From: Monodelphis domestica
Lineage: Eukaryota; Chordata; Mammalia; Didelphimorphia; Didelphidae
NCBI RefSeq assembly: GCF_027887165.1
Contig: NC_077227.1
Location: 85,623,735-85,687,734 of the forward strand
Direction: 5' to 3'
Length of the DNA: 64,000 nt
Both the position numbers and the translations under genes were made by a program. A model generated the notes under the pieces. It was not told the origin of the DNA. It did not search any database and worked only from the letters and a program-made list of their open reading frames with translations. Below are positions 21,210 to 32,919 of this stretch, one piece after another. Position 1 is the first letter of the stretch; each line of letters opens with the position of its first letter.

Positions 21210-22510
21210 TATGGTTATATGAAAAAAAAAATGTTCCAAATCACTACTAACTAAAAGATTGCAAATAAAAGCAATTCTGAGATTCCAGCTCATACCCATC
21301 AGGTCAATGAAGATGAATAAAAGGAAAATGGTAAATGTATATTTGAAGGACTTGTAGGGAACAGGTACATTGATAAATTGATGGTGGATATACAAATCTA
21401 GAATGATTCTGGAAAGCAATTTAGAGTATACACAAAAAGTTACTGAACAATATGTCCCTTTGATCCAGCTATAACACTAATAGTCCTCTACCCTAAAGAA
21501 ATAGGAATGTTCTGTATGTATAAAAATATTTATATTAACTCTATTTAAGGTGATCAAAAATTATTAAATAAAGGCATGCTCATCACTGAGGAAAGGCTGA
21601 ATAAGTTGTGCTACATGAATGTAATGGAGTATGATTGTGCTCTAAGAAAAGAAGAAAGAGGATTTCAAAGACATGGGAAAACATATGAAGTGATGAAAAA
21701 CACACAGAACTAGAAAAATGTATACAGTAATACCCAATATTATAATAACAGCCATTATGAAGAATTTATTAAAATGATAAAGTATGAAATCAGGAGGAAC
21801 AAGAGAACAATTTGTTCAATATCATTATCAGTGTAAAGATAAATGACTTTGCAAACCATAAGGACTGTGATCAATTCAATAAACAGGCACGATTCCGAAA
21901 GGCTAATAATGAAAGAAGCTATCAACCTCCTAACAAAAAATGATAGATTAAAGTGTAGAAAGAAACATAAATTTATATATCTCATGGTTATGTTATTTAT
22001 GTTGTATTGTGTTATGTTGTCTTGTTATGTTGTTATGTTACATTTTCTATAATGTCATATTATGTTATGTCATGTCATGCCACACCAAGTTATGGTTTAT
22101 GTTATGATACATGAGCTATATAATATGATACAATGCAACATATGATTAATATAATGGTATATTGAGCATATTATATTATATTACATGTAATTTAGCATGT
22201 ATGTATATTTGACATAGATATCTAAATCATACAGCCAATGAAGGAATTCGTTTTGATTTACAATTTACGTTGTTTCAAGGAATTTTTATTTTATTTCTTT
22301 TTTAATAGGATTGGAGATGAGAGATAAAGATTTCTGTTATTTTTTTAAAAAATAGAGATAGGATTGCTGCACAAGTAAAATGTTGTATGTAGCTTTACTT
22401 ATGTATTTTATTTTGTTATAAGAGACTTGTCAGGGAAGGAAAGGGATGATCTACCTATAAATATAATGTAAAAGCAAAACCTATGAATAAAACTTTTAAA
22501 TAAATAGAAT
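21210..22510 (+). mobile_element. L1 3' region, old
   Basis: Follows the conserved L1 3' sequence between ORF2 and the poly(A): TTCCAAATCACTACTAACTA, GATTCCAGCTCATACCCATC, TGATTCTGGAAAGCAATTTA, CCCTTTGATCCAGCTATAAC, GAGGAAAGGCTGAATAAGTT and GGAGTATGATTGTGCTCTAA. The same blocks (unequal length) exist in placental L1 3' ends. The right part is interrupted by a TTATG-rich tract and ends near GAATAAAACTTTTAAATAAA. Confidence 0.8.
21984..22130 (+). repeat. Degenerate (TTATG)n tract
   Basis: Imperfect TTATG/TCATG/TTGTG pentamers run for about 145 bases inside the L1 3' region. Confidence 0.75.
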
Positions 22511-22589
22511 TCTAGAGTGTAGTGCTGACCTTGCCACATATGGGAATTTGAATTGAATACCTCCATTCAAGTAAATGTCCCTAAAAGGC

Positions 22590-23065
22590 CTTGTGCCATT
22601 AACATTTCTCCACAACCTAGGTCCACCCTCTTTTCCTAATATTATTTCACCTTCCTGCTCTTCTTGACCTTTATTTCTTCTCCCCCCTTATACCTCCATA
22701 TTCCCAAGGTGTTCTTTCATGCCTGAAATAGAATCCTAACATTTGTCTTTTGAAATATTCTTACTGTAAGGCTCAGCCCAGGTAGCATCTCCTTCATGAA
22801 GCCTTACCCAATTCTAACCCTCACTTTCACCCCAAGTTAAAAGAAATCTCTTCCTTCTTAGAGCAGTTTGTCTATACTTCTCCTTTACCATTAACACATT
22901 CTTCCTTCTATCACATCTACTTATGCTAATATCTTGTCCCATTTATTTGATTATAAACTCCTTAAAGTAAGGGATAGTGTTTTTTTTCCCATTCTGTATC
23001 CCCAGCAATCAGTGCCATGTCTAGAATTGAGCAAGCATTTATTAAATATTCATTGAATAGAATTA
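22590..23065 (+). repeat. L2 LINE 3' UTR and tail
   Basis: Long C/T-rich tract with GCATCTCCTTCATGAAGCCT and TACCCAATTCTAACCC, then TTATAAACTCCTTAAAGTAA, CTGTATCCCCAGCAATCAGT and TTATTAAATATTCATTGAAT. One of the more complete L2 3' ends here. Confidence 0.8.
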
Positions 23066-23067
23066 GT

Positions 23068-23265
23068 ATCATAGATTTCTAGATGGAAAAGGTCTTAGAA
23101 GTCACTTAGTCCAATCACTTTCTTCTACACCTTAGAATTGAGGCCAAAAAAGGAAAGTGACTTGCCTTTAAACACAACATCCAGTTCCTCAGACAGTACC
23201 AAGTTGCAAACCAAAGTCCTCTGACTCCAGATCTAACTCTCTTTCTGCTATACCACACTGCATCT
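23068..23265 (-). repeat. MIR-family SINE
   Basis: AAGGTCTTAGAAGTCACTTA, GTCCAATCACTTTCTTCTAC, GAAAGTGACTTGCCTTTAAA and CCTCTGACTCCAGATCTAAC are reverse MIR blocks. It abuts the L2 tail. Confidence 0.7.
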
Positions 23266-23449
23266 GTAAGGTAATGAATTCAATTGGATTGGGTTGGATT
23301 GAATTAAATTCTCCTTTTGACAATCACTCAAGAAGATGGATCCTACCTAAAAAGGAATGGCTTGACTAGATAAAAGGGGAGGGGTAGCATTAATAGATGT
23401 TGTCCTGGTCATTGTCTACCCCATGGCTCTGTGATTTTTTCACTTTTCT

Positions 23450-23617
23450 ATTTTTTTAAAAGCCCTTACCTTCAGAAGAGTGGTCAGGGCCAGGCAATGG
23501 GGGTTAAATGACTTGCCCAGGGTTACACAGCTAGGAAGTGGCTGAGGCCAGATTGAACCTAGGACCTTCTGTCTCTGGGTCTGGCTCTCAATTCACTGAG
23601 CCACCTGGCTGCCCCCC
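23450..23617 (-). mobile_element. Marsupial tRNA-derived SINE
   Basis: Reverse of the family head and core: CCCAGGGTTACACAGCTAGG, CCTAGGACCTTCTGTCTCTG and TGAGCCACCTGGCTGCCCCC. Its 3' body is shortened relative to the copy at 19242. Confidence 0.9.
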
Positions 23618-23619
23618 AC

Positions 23620-24720
23620 CCCCAATTCTTCACTTTTCTAGAAAGGAACAATATGTTCTTCAGAGACTTAGCACATGACTTTGTTGGCCTTGTTGATACC
23701 CTTTGCCACCACTCAGGTACAAAGTGGCCTTTGAACAGCAACATTTTGGATGCTGACCCCATTCCGCCATTTTATTCTTATTCTCATGGTAACTAATCAT
23801 TCCACTTTCAGCTTCCTTGTGGTCTCCCCAGGCACTGAACCAGCAAAGGCAATACCACTGCCCAATCAGTTGCAGTACCGGACCTGCCACCCCTTTGTTT
23901 TCCTAAAGATCTGAACCTTCAGTTGCTAATATTCACTTGGAAGCAATGATCATTCAAAGACCAGCAAGCTAGCGGGCCAAGAGAGGATGAGGAAAACTAA
24001 CTTGCTTTTCCCTCTTTCCCTGGGAGTTCTTCAGTGGTATTATATTTTAAGTTTAATAAGGAGCCATCATTGTGGTGGCCTGAGGGCTCCTATTGCATTT
24101 CAACTTACTTTGGGTTCATTTGGGGGGTTTTGGGTGTTTGTTTTTGTTTTCTAAAGGCAGATCTCAAGAAGTCATCAGATCCCAGCCTGTAAAAAACAAA
24201 CCTAATACTTTCTCCTGTGATGAAATGGCCAGATATGAGGTCAGTTACACAATCACAGCTTCCCTGAGCTCTTTGTGTGTGGCCAGATGCACTCAGGAAT
24301 ATTAACTCTTGGAGACAGGAATATCTGCTCTTACAGTTAGAGGTAGAATCAGTCCTCAGGGGCCCTTCCTGTAAATCAAATTATAGCCAGTAAAAAAGTC
24401 TATGTTCCCTGTCCACTGCTCAAAGGAGGAGATTTTCTCTCTCTTGCTGAGGGTATTGATATTTAGCCAAATTCTTGTATTATTCAGGAGTCAAGAATAG
24501 TTAGGTATGTGGACTTGTGTGGAGCAAATAGGGATTCAATTCAAGTGTATTTGGAAAAATGTCCTCTCGTTTTATAGTTAAACTTCAACATCCTTTACAA
24601 AGTGAATAATTCAAAATAAAAAAAGAATTTCATCTTTTAATGTGCTTTTAAGTATGTACTTTCCTATTTACTCTTCTATTCTTTGACTTCATGTTATTAA
24701 GGTCTTGAGAAAGATTCTAT
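23620..24720. other. Unassigned, slightly GC-richer sequence
   Basis: No repeat recognised over about 1.1 kb. Short frames on both strands (for example 23660-23890 minus, 24093-24305 plus) have no domain, and no paired splice signals persuade me of an exon. Confidence 0.4.
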
Positions 24721-24724
24721 AAAT

Positions 24725-24889
24725 CAGAGACTATAATAGGAGAGAAGAGCCCTAAATTCTAATCCTGGTTCTGTGATTTTATGCAAGTTGCCTTAACTCT
24801 GAGCTCCAGTTTTTTCCTTTGTAAAATGAGGAAGAAAACTGGATTTTTTCTCTCTAAGTTCCTTTCCTGTTCCAACAGACTCAACAATA
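24725..24889 (+). repeat. MIR-family SINE
   Basis: AATTCTAATCCTGGTTCTGT, GATTTTATGCAAGTTGCCTT and CCAGTTTTTTCCTTTGTAAA are MIR core and 3' blocks. Confidence 0.7.
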
Positions 24890-25095
24890 CCAACAGCTAA
24901 CATTTGCACGCTGAACAAGTGATTTTAATCCTTATAAGGCAGGTGTATATTATCCCTACTTTATGATGAGGAAACTGAAGTTTAAGAATCATCGCAATCT
25001 TCCAGGGTCACATAGAAAGTGTCCAAAGCAGAATTCACACTTGGGTCTTCTTGACTTGTAGTCCAGGTTCCTATCCATTATATCCTGTAGTCTTT
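24890..25095 (-). repeat. MIR SINE
   Basis: AATCCTTATAAGGCAGGTGT, CTACTTTATGATGAGGAAAC, CAGGGTCACATAGAAAGTGT and CACACTTGGGTCTTCTTGAC. It is tail-to-tail with the preceding plus-strand MIR. Confidence 0.75.
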
Positions 25096-25389
25096 AAAGT
25101 TGCATACATAATATGGTTCAGTGGTTTTTCCTGGAAAATCTGGCTATACTAGCCTTTCCAGCTTCTAACAAAGCTAAGGAAAACACCATTGCTTCTAACT
25201 TTGCCTGGAGGCCATCTAGATTCCCAGGATATCAACCACAGGATCTCATTTTGCATGAATTTACACATGAATTCATGTATATATGATGGGCAATCCAAAC
25301 CCTGAAAATAAAGGCAGAAAAATTCATAAAAGAAAATGTTTTAATTAAAAGCTAAAGCTGTGCTATTTTCCAAAGTCCATAAAGTCTCA

Positions 25390-25757
25390 AAGCAATTCAC
25401 CCAATTATGCTTGTTCTCACTTGGAGAAGAATTGGTGTGAATCATTACATCATTTTCCCACAAATATTAGCTCTCACATCAGCTTTTGTTTGGAGTTCTC
25501 TCTTGTAACAAGTTGTGTCCATGCTAGAAAGCTGCTTCTCTTTGCTTCACTAAGGCTATTTATTTATTAATAATGACCCCCAAATACAAAAGTAGTGAAA
25601 CTGGGAGTTTTGATAAACCTAAAAAAAGTTGTAAAGTATCTAGATAGATTTGTATAAGAAATACTTATGAAATAATTGGGCTCACTAATATGTGTGATTT
25701 TCAACGTATGCAATGGGTCGTATAACACACTGGTAACATAAATCAAGGCCTACTATA
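25390..25757 (+). mobile_element. Short Tigger-type DNA transposon derivative
   Basis: CCCCCAAATACAAAAGTAGT and GTTGTAAAGTATCTAG resemble the start of a Tigger transposase reading frame. About 60 bases on, the sequence passes to a terminus AAATCAAGGCCTACTA followed by TA, similar to Tigger termini ending in a CTACTG-like inverted end next to a TA target. It looks like an internally deleted, non-autonomous copy. The left terminus is not clear. Confidence 0.5.
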
Positions 25758-26159
25758 TTTATAAAGAGAAGGCTAGAATATTGTGTAGGATTGCTGAAGG
25801 TCAGGGTATTAGCACAACTGTAATTGGAAAGCTTGGTGGCTAATGAGTTTGAGAAGGGTGGTGTTAACGTAGGTTCAGAATATTTCAGTGTTATTTTCTA
25901 GTAATTGTCAGGTAACTAGATTACTCTCAAAAGATATGGCCATGACTATGATACTGATAGTTTACCATTTTTCTGATTATCTTTCCCTGTCCTAAAATAT
26001 TTATTCCAGACCTAAATGATTCCATTGCTCCACATTTTCCCTATTTAAGTTTTTAAAAAAAGTTAATAAAAGGGACCCTAATTTAGATCAGGCAATGCTA
26101 GATATAAAAAGAACCATTGGAAGTTCTTCCTATGACTAAGACAAAGGGAGAGGGTAGGA

Positions 26160-26280
26160 AGAGCATTCTGCTCATTTTACAGATGAGGTAACTGAGACTT
26201 AGACAGGTTAAATGAGGTCCTAAATGGCACTACTGGGATTTGAACCTTAGATCCCTGATTTCAAATACAGTACTCATTTC
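26160..26280 (-). repeat. MIR SINE fragment
   Basis: CATTTTACAGATGAGGTAAC, TGAGACTTAGACAGGTTAAA and ACTGGGATTTGAACCTTAGA are reverse MIR blocks with good preservation. Confidence 0.8.
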
Positions 26281-26289
26281 CATATAACA

Positions 26290-27325
26290 TATGGCTTTAT
26301 ACTGAATTTGAACTTATAAATACATTTAAGTATCAAGTCTTATATTTCTTCTTAAAGATCCAGTTGTTATTTTGCTCTAAGCCATGACATTCAATAAAGC
26401 TTCTTGAATATATGAAGTTGGAGAAAGGATTCACAGGGGAAATAAAAGTAGGAACTGGTGGAAGTTTTGAAGGGCTAATTTGATATACACATATGTAAGG
26501 CAAAATGGCCAATAAAATATGTGATACATATATTTAATATGAATTCAGAGGACTACAAACTGTAAAGAAAGAATAATGAGGTTCAGAGAGGAGAAATGAA
26601 AAGAAAAGGAATATTAGTCATGTTCTTGCTTCTAGAGATGTTTACTTGGTTATGGGTTAGGGAGGATAGTTAACATTTCTAAGACATAAATAAAAGCTTC
26701 TAATGCAATATGTATGAAGTGACTTTGGAAATGTGTGATACATGTAAAAACTTTGCAGTTATTGGGTTCAATTCTGGTTGTTACAATTTAGAAATGACAT
26801 TAATAGTATCATGGCCAAAGAGGGTTAGCAGGAGAGGAAAGGGTCTAAAGTTCATGGCATACATAAATATAATTGGAGGAACTGAGGATGGACAAGAAGA
26901 GTCTTGAAAGAAATATGGTGCCTGTACAAGAATTTGAAGGACAGTTAATATGGAATGTGGTTTAGGTGGGTTGTTTTTTGTTTTGTTTCTTTTTTGGCTT
27001 GGACCCAAGGAGGAAAAATAGAAGCAATAAGCAGAAATTTCATGAAGGTAATTTAAGTCTTGAGGGTAAGAAAAATCTTTATGACAATTAGCTCTATCTA
27101 AAAATGTAAAGGGAAAGGCAGTGGGTGAAATAAAAGTTTTCAAGTGGATGCTATATGACCACTTGACAGGGATGTCAAGAGAGAATTCCCATTCAGATAT
27201 GAATGGAACTAGATGGTCCATAAGGACCTTCCCAGCTCTGAAAGTGGGAGGGTGACAGATGACATATAATAGCTATTGAGCATGTGTGCCATCTGAATAA
27301 AAAGAGAAAAAATGATCCCTGTCTT
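26290..27325. other. No recognisable element
   Basis: Minus-strand frames of 146 residues (26781-27221) and 111 residues (27193-27528) lie here. Neither shows a domain or signal, and the second runs into an L1 3' UTR, so I do not call them genes. Confidence 0.4.
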
Positions 27326-27329
27326 TCAG

Positions 27330-27780
27330 AACTTTTTCCCCAGCAAATGGCAGAATTAAAATATCTATCCAGAAAAATCCAGAAAGACTTATGTGCACTG
27401 ATGCAAAGTAAAGTGAATAGAACCAGAACATTATACATAGTAGCAGCAATATTACAGTGATGATCATCTGTGAAAGACTTAGCTGCCCTTCTCAAGACAA
27501 TAATCCAAGACAATTCCAAAGCTCTCATGATGAAAAATGCTATCCATCTCCAGAGAGAAGACTGTTTGCCTCAGGACAAATTGAAGCATGCTATTTTCAT
27601 TTTATTTTTCTTGCTTTTGGGTGTGTGTGTCTGCTTTTGCAACATTGATAATATGGAGATAGGCTTTGCGTAACTTCACCTATATACTTGATGTCATATT
27701 GCTTACCTTCTCAATGAGTTGGAGAGGGGTAGGTGGGAGGGAAAGACTTTGTACATCAAAATTTTAAAAAAATAAATGTG
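27330..27780 (+). mobile_element. L1 3' UTR
   Basis: ATGTGCACTGATGCAAAGTA, AAGTGAATAGAACCAGAACA, GCAGCAATATTACAGTGATG, AATGCTATCCATCTCCAGAG and ATATTGCTTACCTTCTCAAT, ending in a G-rich tract and an A-rich tail. The same family at 11320-11770 runs on the opposite strand. Confidence 0.8.
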
Positions 27781-27884
27781 AAAAAATTCAAAGTTTAACT
27801 GGGAAGTAATGAAAAAATATGATTAAAATAAACTTGCTTAGGACATAATTTTTAAATTAAAAATATTTACACAAATATAATGAA

Positions 27885-28011
27885 ATATTTGCTCTATGTT
27901 TGCTACATGTAAAACTTATATCAGATTACTTACTGTCTCAGGGGGTGGGGGTAAGGAAGAAGGGAAGATCAGAAGAAGGGAGAGAATTTGGAACTCAAAA
28001 CTTAAAAAAAT
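27885..28011 (+). mobile_element. L1 3' terminal fragment
   Basis: TACATGTAAAACTTATATCA, GATTACTTACTGTCTCAGGG, a G-rich stretch and GAGAATTTGGAACTCAAAAC with an A tail are the last ~125 bases of an L1. A SINE follows the tail directly. Confidence 0.75.
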
Positions 28012-28214
28012 AAAGTGGGGTTGTTTGGTGACCCAGTGGATAGAGAGCTGGCCCTGCTTGAGGACAGAAGGTCATAGGTTCAAACCTGACCTCAAATACT
28101 TCTAGCTATATGATCTTGGGCAAGTCACTTAACCCCAACTACTTAGCCCTTACTACTCTTCTGCCTTAGAACCAAAACTTAGTATCAATTCTAAGACAAA
28201 ATGTAAGGGTTAGA
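28012..28214 (+). mobile_element. Marsupial tRNA-derived SINE (first of a tandem pair)
   Basis: GGTGACCCAGTGGATAGAGA, ATAGGTTCAAACCTGACCTC, CTTGGGCAAGTCACTTAACC and CTTAGTATCAATTCTAAGAC. It appears to have landed on the L1 A tail at 28000. Confidence 0.9.
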
Positions 28215-28223
28215 ATTAAGGAG

Positions 28224-28410
28224 GTGGGCAGTGAGGTAGCTCAGTGGGTTGAGAGCCAGACCTACAAATTGAAGGTCCTGGATTCAAATCTGGCCTGAGA
28301 TTTCCTTGCTATGTGACCCTGAAGAAATCACTTAACTCTTACTGCCTAGTCCTTAATGCTCTTCCACCTTGAAATCAACCATGGATTTCTATTAAAAATG
28401 AAATGTTTAA
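28224..28410 (+). mobile_element. Marsupial tRNA-derived SINE (second of a tandem pair)
   Basis: GGGCAGTGAGGTAGCTCAGT, CTGGATTCAAATCTGGCCTG and CTATGTGACCCTGAAGAAAT. More decayed at its 3' end than its upstream neighbour. Confidence 0.88.
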
Positions 28411-28639
28411 AATTGTTTTTACAGGTGATAGGGGGAAAATAAAATGTTGTTTTTAAGAAAGAATATATGCTATATTCAGCACATTTATTTTGCGTGCTTG
28501 TAGAAACACTCAACACAGGAGAGACCTAAGTAGGGTTCTGGGACTCATATGGTTACCACAATGCCAAATACAAAAAGGAAAATCTGGAAACTTCATAATC
28601 TAGGGAATCACTTCCATTTAGATGTCTTCCCAGATTTAC

Positions 28640-28990
28640 TCAGTAACACTGGCAAACAATTGTTGAGCTTATGTATCTTTGCAGAAGCCTGGATTGGTCT
28701 TATTAGTCAGAAGATTGTTGAATGAAGTGATTGTATCTAACAAGAAATTGTGTATGATATAACTACATGTATGAGAAACTCCTTGCTGGAGGAGAGACAT
28801 TAAGGCTCTGCCTTGGTGTACTAATCTAAATGCTTTTTTATAGTCAATAGACAATAAGAATAACAGGATCTTGTATTTTCTGTTGTTTCAATCAATACTG
28901 TGACTGCTAATATGCACTGCAGAAAATCATTCATGAAATCTAGCTGTTCTCATATTTTCAAGGATAATCTGGATAGATGTTCAACTTCAT
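28640..28990 (-). pseudogene. RTE (BovB-like) reverse-transcriptase fragment
   Basis: The minus-strand translation contains EQLDFMNDFLQ..., then VTVLIETTEN and SIDYKKAFRLVHQGRALMSL with LLQQGVSHT. This matches RTE LINE reverse transcriptase around motif A (F.DY.KAFD). Here the aspartate of DYKKAFD corresponds to arginine, and frame changes are present. Truncated on both sides. Confidence 0.85.
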
Positions 28991-29239
28991 AACTCAAATG
29001 GAAAAAAATGAATAAAGATGAATTTCTAAACTGTGACATGCAGAACAATGATACCATTCTATTCATCCATCTCTGATGGAGTTTATCCTATAATATAGAG
29101 TATCCAGGATTTCATCAATATTTCTCCTCCCAGTAGCACATCTCATCATTTCTCTCCTGAATGCAATACTTTGGGACTTCTCTGTCTTCTCCATTATGTT
29201 CATCAATTGTCCACACTCTTTTCAGTTTCCTTTTTTAGG

Positions 29240-29385
29240 CATTGCCTTCCCCCATTTGATGGAAATTCCTTGAAGGCAGGGACTGTCTTTCTTTTGTTTC
29301 CCCCCATGTTTGTATCTCCAGTACTTAGCATAGTACCTGATATATAGTAGGCACTTAACAATGTTTATTAACCAACAAAAATGTT
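29240..29385 (+). repeat. L2-type 3' tail
   Basis: GGAAATTCCTTGAAGGCAGG, TTGTATCTCCAGTACTTAGC and TAGTAGGCACTTAACAATGT. Well preserved end of an L2-class LINE. Confidence 0.8.
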
Positions 29386-29754
29386 TATTGATGAAAAGAA
29401 AACCAAGAAAGTTCAGATGGTTATATAAATATCAATTTTATTCCCTTCTTATTAAATATAACATAATTTTAAAACAATCTACATAACAAACATTCATAGT
29501 TTCATATACAATGATCTGTTTGTATAATGAAGACTTAACAGAGTATTTAAATTCATCAAAAATTTTAATGGACAAAATTCCAGTGGGAAAAGGATGCAAA
29601 TTGAGGAAACTAAAAGTAAAGATGGAGAAGAAAAAAAATTCAAGTGTGTTCTACTAGTGGCAACAATCCCAATGAAGCTGTAGTAGTTCATACATGGATT
29701 CATCAAATTTTAGATCTGGAAGGGACATTATTTGATATTTTGTAAAGAAATAGT

Positions 29755-30110
29755 GAGCTGTATTTGTTGGGAATAGATTGCCAAAAAAGTTGAATGCCAA
29801 GCTAAGGGAATTAAACTTTATTTAATAGTCAATTGGGACTCATTAAAGTTTTTTGAGCAGATCAGAATGACCTGATCAGACTTGAATTTTGAGAAGCTCA
29901 AAGGGGTTGTTATTGCTGGTACCTAAAGACTTCTATTGAATTTTATTATAATTTAATGAATTAGAGAGGGGAGAGAATGGAGGCAAGGAAAACCAGTTAG
30001 AAGCCTTGGATGTATTAGAGGTTAGAAATAATGAGCAGCGGAACTAGAGGGATGATGACACAAGCACAGCTGAATTAGGAATAATTTTCTCCTGAGACAA
30101 AAACAGTTTG
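29755..30110. repeat. Ancient interspersed repeat, family uncertain
   Basis: Contains GCCAAGCTAAGGGAATTAAA, AATTGGGACTCATTAAAGTT and AATGACCTGATCAGACTTGA, then a GAGGCAAGGAAAACCAGTTA block. The same order occurs at 47300-47560. It resembles an old mammalian repeat often found with L2 ends; I do not assign it further. Confidence 0.55.
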
Positions 30111-30114
30111 AGAG

Positions 30115-30960
30115 TGAGGAGGGTTATGTAATACTAAATCATCCTTGTATAACTGTGGGATGGAGAGGTCCAACCCACACCTGTATGAGGGTTTGAGAGA
30201 AGGTAGGCTCCTAGAAAGGGGCACCACTGTGATGGAATCCTAGTGGAAAATTAGAGAAGAAGGACTTCTAGTACCATACAGTGAACAAATTTGGATTGGC
30301 AATCGTTGTAGGTAAAAAACATGTTTTCTTAGGGAAGGACTCCCTTCTCCTATCTTCCCCATATCTACATTGGTACCTAGGGGGCAAAACCATTTTTGCC
30401 TCTCAGTGAATACAACTCTGATCAGTAGAGATATAAATTTGAAGATTAGTCTGACCTTCATTCTTCTTCGTTTCTCTTCATTCATTTTAAAGGGGAACAA
30501 AGCAGGATTCTACAAAGCCAAATCCCTGGACCTCTGTTTTTCACCACTGAAAAACCAATCTACTTTCATGATTACAAGAATCCCTTTCATAATTCCAAAA
30601 ATAATTTCTTCTGGTCTGCTTTTCTTCCAAGTTTGAGTCCCACCTGAGTTACCCTTCTTTTGCTATACACTAAACATTACCTTTTATACCAAAGCATGCC
30701 TACATATGAACTCATTGTTTTCATCAAACTTATTTTCCCTCCTTGTTTTTCTATTTTCATCCATGATATTATGGTTCTCCAATCATTGAGGCTGAAAACT
30801 TTTTATTTTGCTCTCTCTTTTGTGACATGTATAAAATCCATTACTTAGTTCCATCAATTCTTTCATTATGTTTTTTGAATCTATCAATCCCTTTCCAATG
30901 CTGCCATATCTATTCCTCTCATCTCATGCAATACCCTTCAAAATACATGCCTTATCTCTT
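30115..30960. other. No recognisable element
   Basis: Frames of 60-88 residues on both strands have no domain, and no repeat was recognised. The pyrimidine-rich right edge passes into the L2 3' region. Confidence 0.4.
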
Positions 30961-30964
30961 CTAT

Positions 30965-31340
30965 AACTTATTCTTAATATTGTTGCCAAATCAGTCTTCC
31001 TGAAATGTCATTTTCATCATGACAGTCCCTTCTTCAAAAACCTTCCATTGCTCCTTGATGCCTACCAAACAAAATCCAAACTCTTTAGCCTACTGTTTAA
31101 AGTCTTTCATGAATTCATCATAACCTAGCTTTCAAACATAATCTCCCACTAGTCTATAATACAAATTCTTTACTCAATCTAGACCATCCTACCCACTTTC
31201 CCTGAAATGCCATGTACATTCTATTCAATTTTACTTTACATCTCATCCTGTTTTATGCATTTCTCAAGGCATAGATACTATTTCACCTCTTCCATGAAAC
31301 TTGCATTGAGAACTCTTCCATTCTGATTTTTTTTTCTCTT
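30965..31340 (+). repeat. L2-family 3' UTR
   Basis: TTCTTCAAAAACCTTCCATT, GCTCCTTGATGCCTACCAAA, TTTAAAGTCTTTCATGAATT and ATTTCACCTCTTCCATGAAA. This is the typical order of the marsupial L2 3' UTR, without the terminal tail. Confidence 0.7.
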
Positions 31341-31344
31341 CTTA

Positions 31345-31895
31345 ACTCCTAGAGCAGTTACTGGCCACATGGAACACTTAGTACTTATCAGTGGCTACTG
31401 ACTTCTAATGTTATTTTTACATGGATATTTTAAGACTTGGTTGTGACTTTTTTTGATATTAGGAATCATTTATTATGTAAAGGAAGTCAGTAATTAAAGT
31501 TAACTTAAGCCTATCTTAAAATACTTCATTTAAGAAAAAAACAAAAACATTGCCAATGTCCCATTGAAGAATCTATGAATAATATAGTAAGGCACAATAA
31601 TATAAGAATCTTCTTCAATGATCCTGATTTTTAATATCCATCATGATATGCAACAGAGACACATGCTCATTAAAGATGTTCACCAGTGTCTGCGAGGAGG
31701 CCCAACACATAGTTCAAATGGAATATACATTTCATATAGATAAGAGCTCCTCCAAGTGCTCCTATTTGCTATAGTCATTCTGCTGATTTCATCAAGTCCT
31801 CAAAAATTCCAGACCCTTCCAAATGAGATCTACAATCACTGAAAAGAGTTTAGAATCATCATCTCAGAAAGAAACTCAATGGATGAACAATGTTT
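31345..31895. other. No recognisable element
   Basis: AT-rich; may include more of the RTE copy that is readable from about 31900, but I could not confirm it. Confidence 0.35.
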
Positions 31896-31899
31896 ATTG

Positions 31900-32430
31900 T
31901 CCAGAATATGGCATACAGTCTGATGGGCAATTTATAGAACTTACTATCTATTGGATAACCATTACAAATAAATAGTGACCTGAAAAGAAAGTGGTTGAGA
32001 AATTGCAAATATTATTTAATGACCTTCTCCCTGAAAAAAGAACTCCTCTAAAAACCAATATTCTTTGAGTGATGTTTTGTAACTGTTATAAATAATTTAA
32101 ACCTACAGTTTCTCAAATTGAATCAGGGATTACCCAAAGGATAATGGCAAATCTCATGATGCAACACATTAGAAATGAACAATTACACAAGGGGAGTGGT
32201 TTAAAGGATGTTTTAAAGAAATTTATGATGGAAAAACAAAATGAGTTGGCCACCCAAGAGTGAGGTACAACTAATAGACAAGCAATACACTTCACTGGTA
32301 GCCTTCAAATATCAAGAGAATGCAAGGAAGTACTCTAGTATATTGGGTAGATGTACTATTACAAATTTTTTGGAAGGCATGGGTGAAAGTCATATGGGAA
32401 ATCCATAATGTGAAAAAAACATTATAGCAG
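31900..32430 (+). pseudogene. RTE LINE ORF C-terminal fragment
   Basis: Plus-strand translation gives DLLPEKRTPLKTNIL, QRIMANLMMQHIRNEQLHKG and SGLKDVLKKFMMEKQNEL across frames, then YIG.. and FFGRHG. This follows the RTE C-terminal region (TQRAMERRMLGI.LRDHIRNEE..R.TG..D). Several stops; the plus orientation is opposite to the fragments at 28640 and 59340. Confidence 0.75.
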
Positions 32431-32677
32431 AAATTAGTAAATCATGGCTTCAAATACCACTTCTTCAATTTTTGAAGTATGAGCCAACCATTTATTTTTG
32501 GCCTAAATATTTTAGGTGAAAAAAGGCTTTGAAAGCCTTAAAATGATATAAAAATGTATTTTGTTAACATTAAGTAGTCATAATTCCAATATCTACCCAA
32601 AAGATCTATTATATCATCTAGGTGGATATTTCCTCCATTCATATAAACAACAATCTCTCTATAACTTCAATTTTCTG

Positions 32678-32916
32678 TTTAGTCATTTTTCAGTCATGTC
32701 TAACTTTTTATAACACTTGGGGTTTTCTTGGCAAAGATATTGGAGTGGTTTGCCAGTTTCTTTTCTAGCTCATTTTATAGATGAGGAGACTAAGGAAAAC
32801 AGTGTTAGTTAACTTGCTCAGATACATGTGTCTGAAGCCATCTTTGAACTCATGAAGATGAGCCTTATTGACTCTAGGTCTGGCACTCTGTCCTCTAAAC
32901 CATATAACTACTCATA
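32678..32916 (+). mobile_element. RTE-tailed marsupial SINE
   Basis: GTCATTTTTCAGTCATGTCT, GGGGTTTTCTTGGCAAAGAT, TGGAGTGGTTTGCCAGTTTC, then GATGAGGAGACTAAGG and a tRNA/MIR-like end. The front half resembles the sequence shared with BovB/RTE 3' ends. Confidence 0.85.
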
Positions 32917-32919
32917 CTT

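Noticed and set aside
26781-27528. 146- and 111-residue minus-strand frames as host exons
   Set aside because: No domain, no convincing splice context, and the second overlaps an L1 3' UTR.
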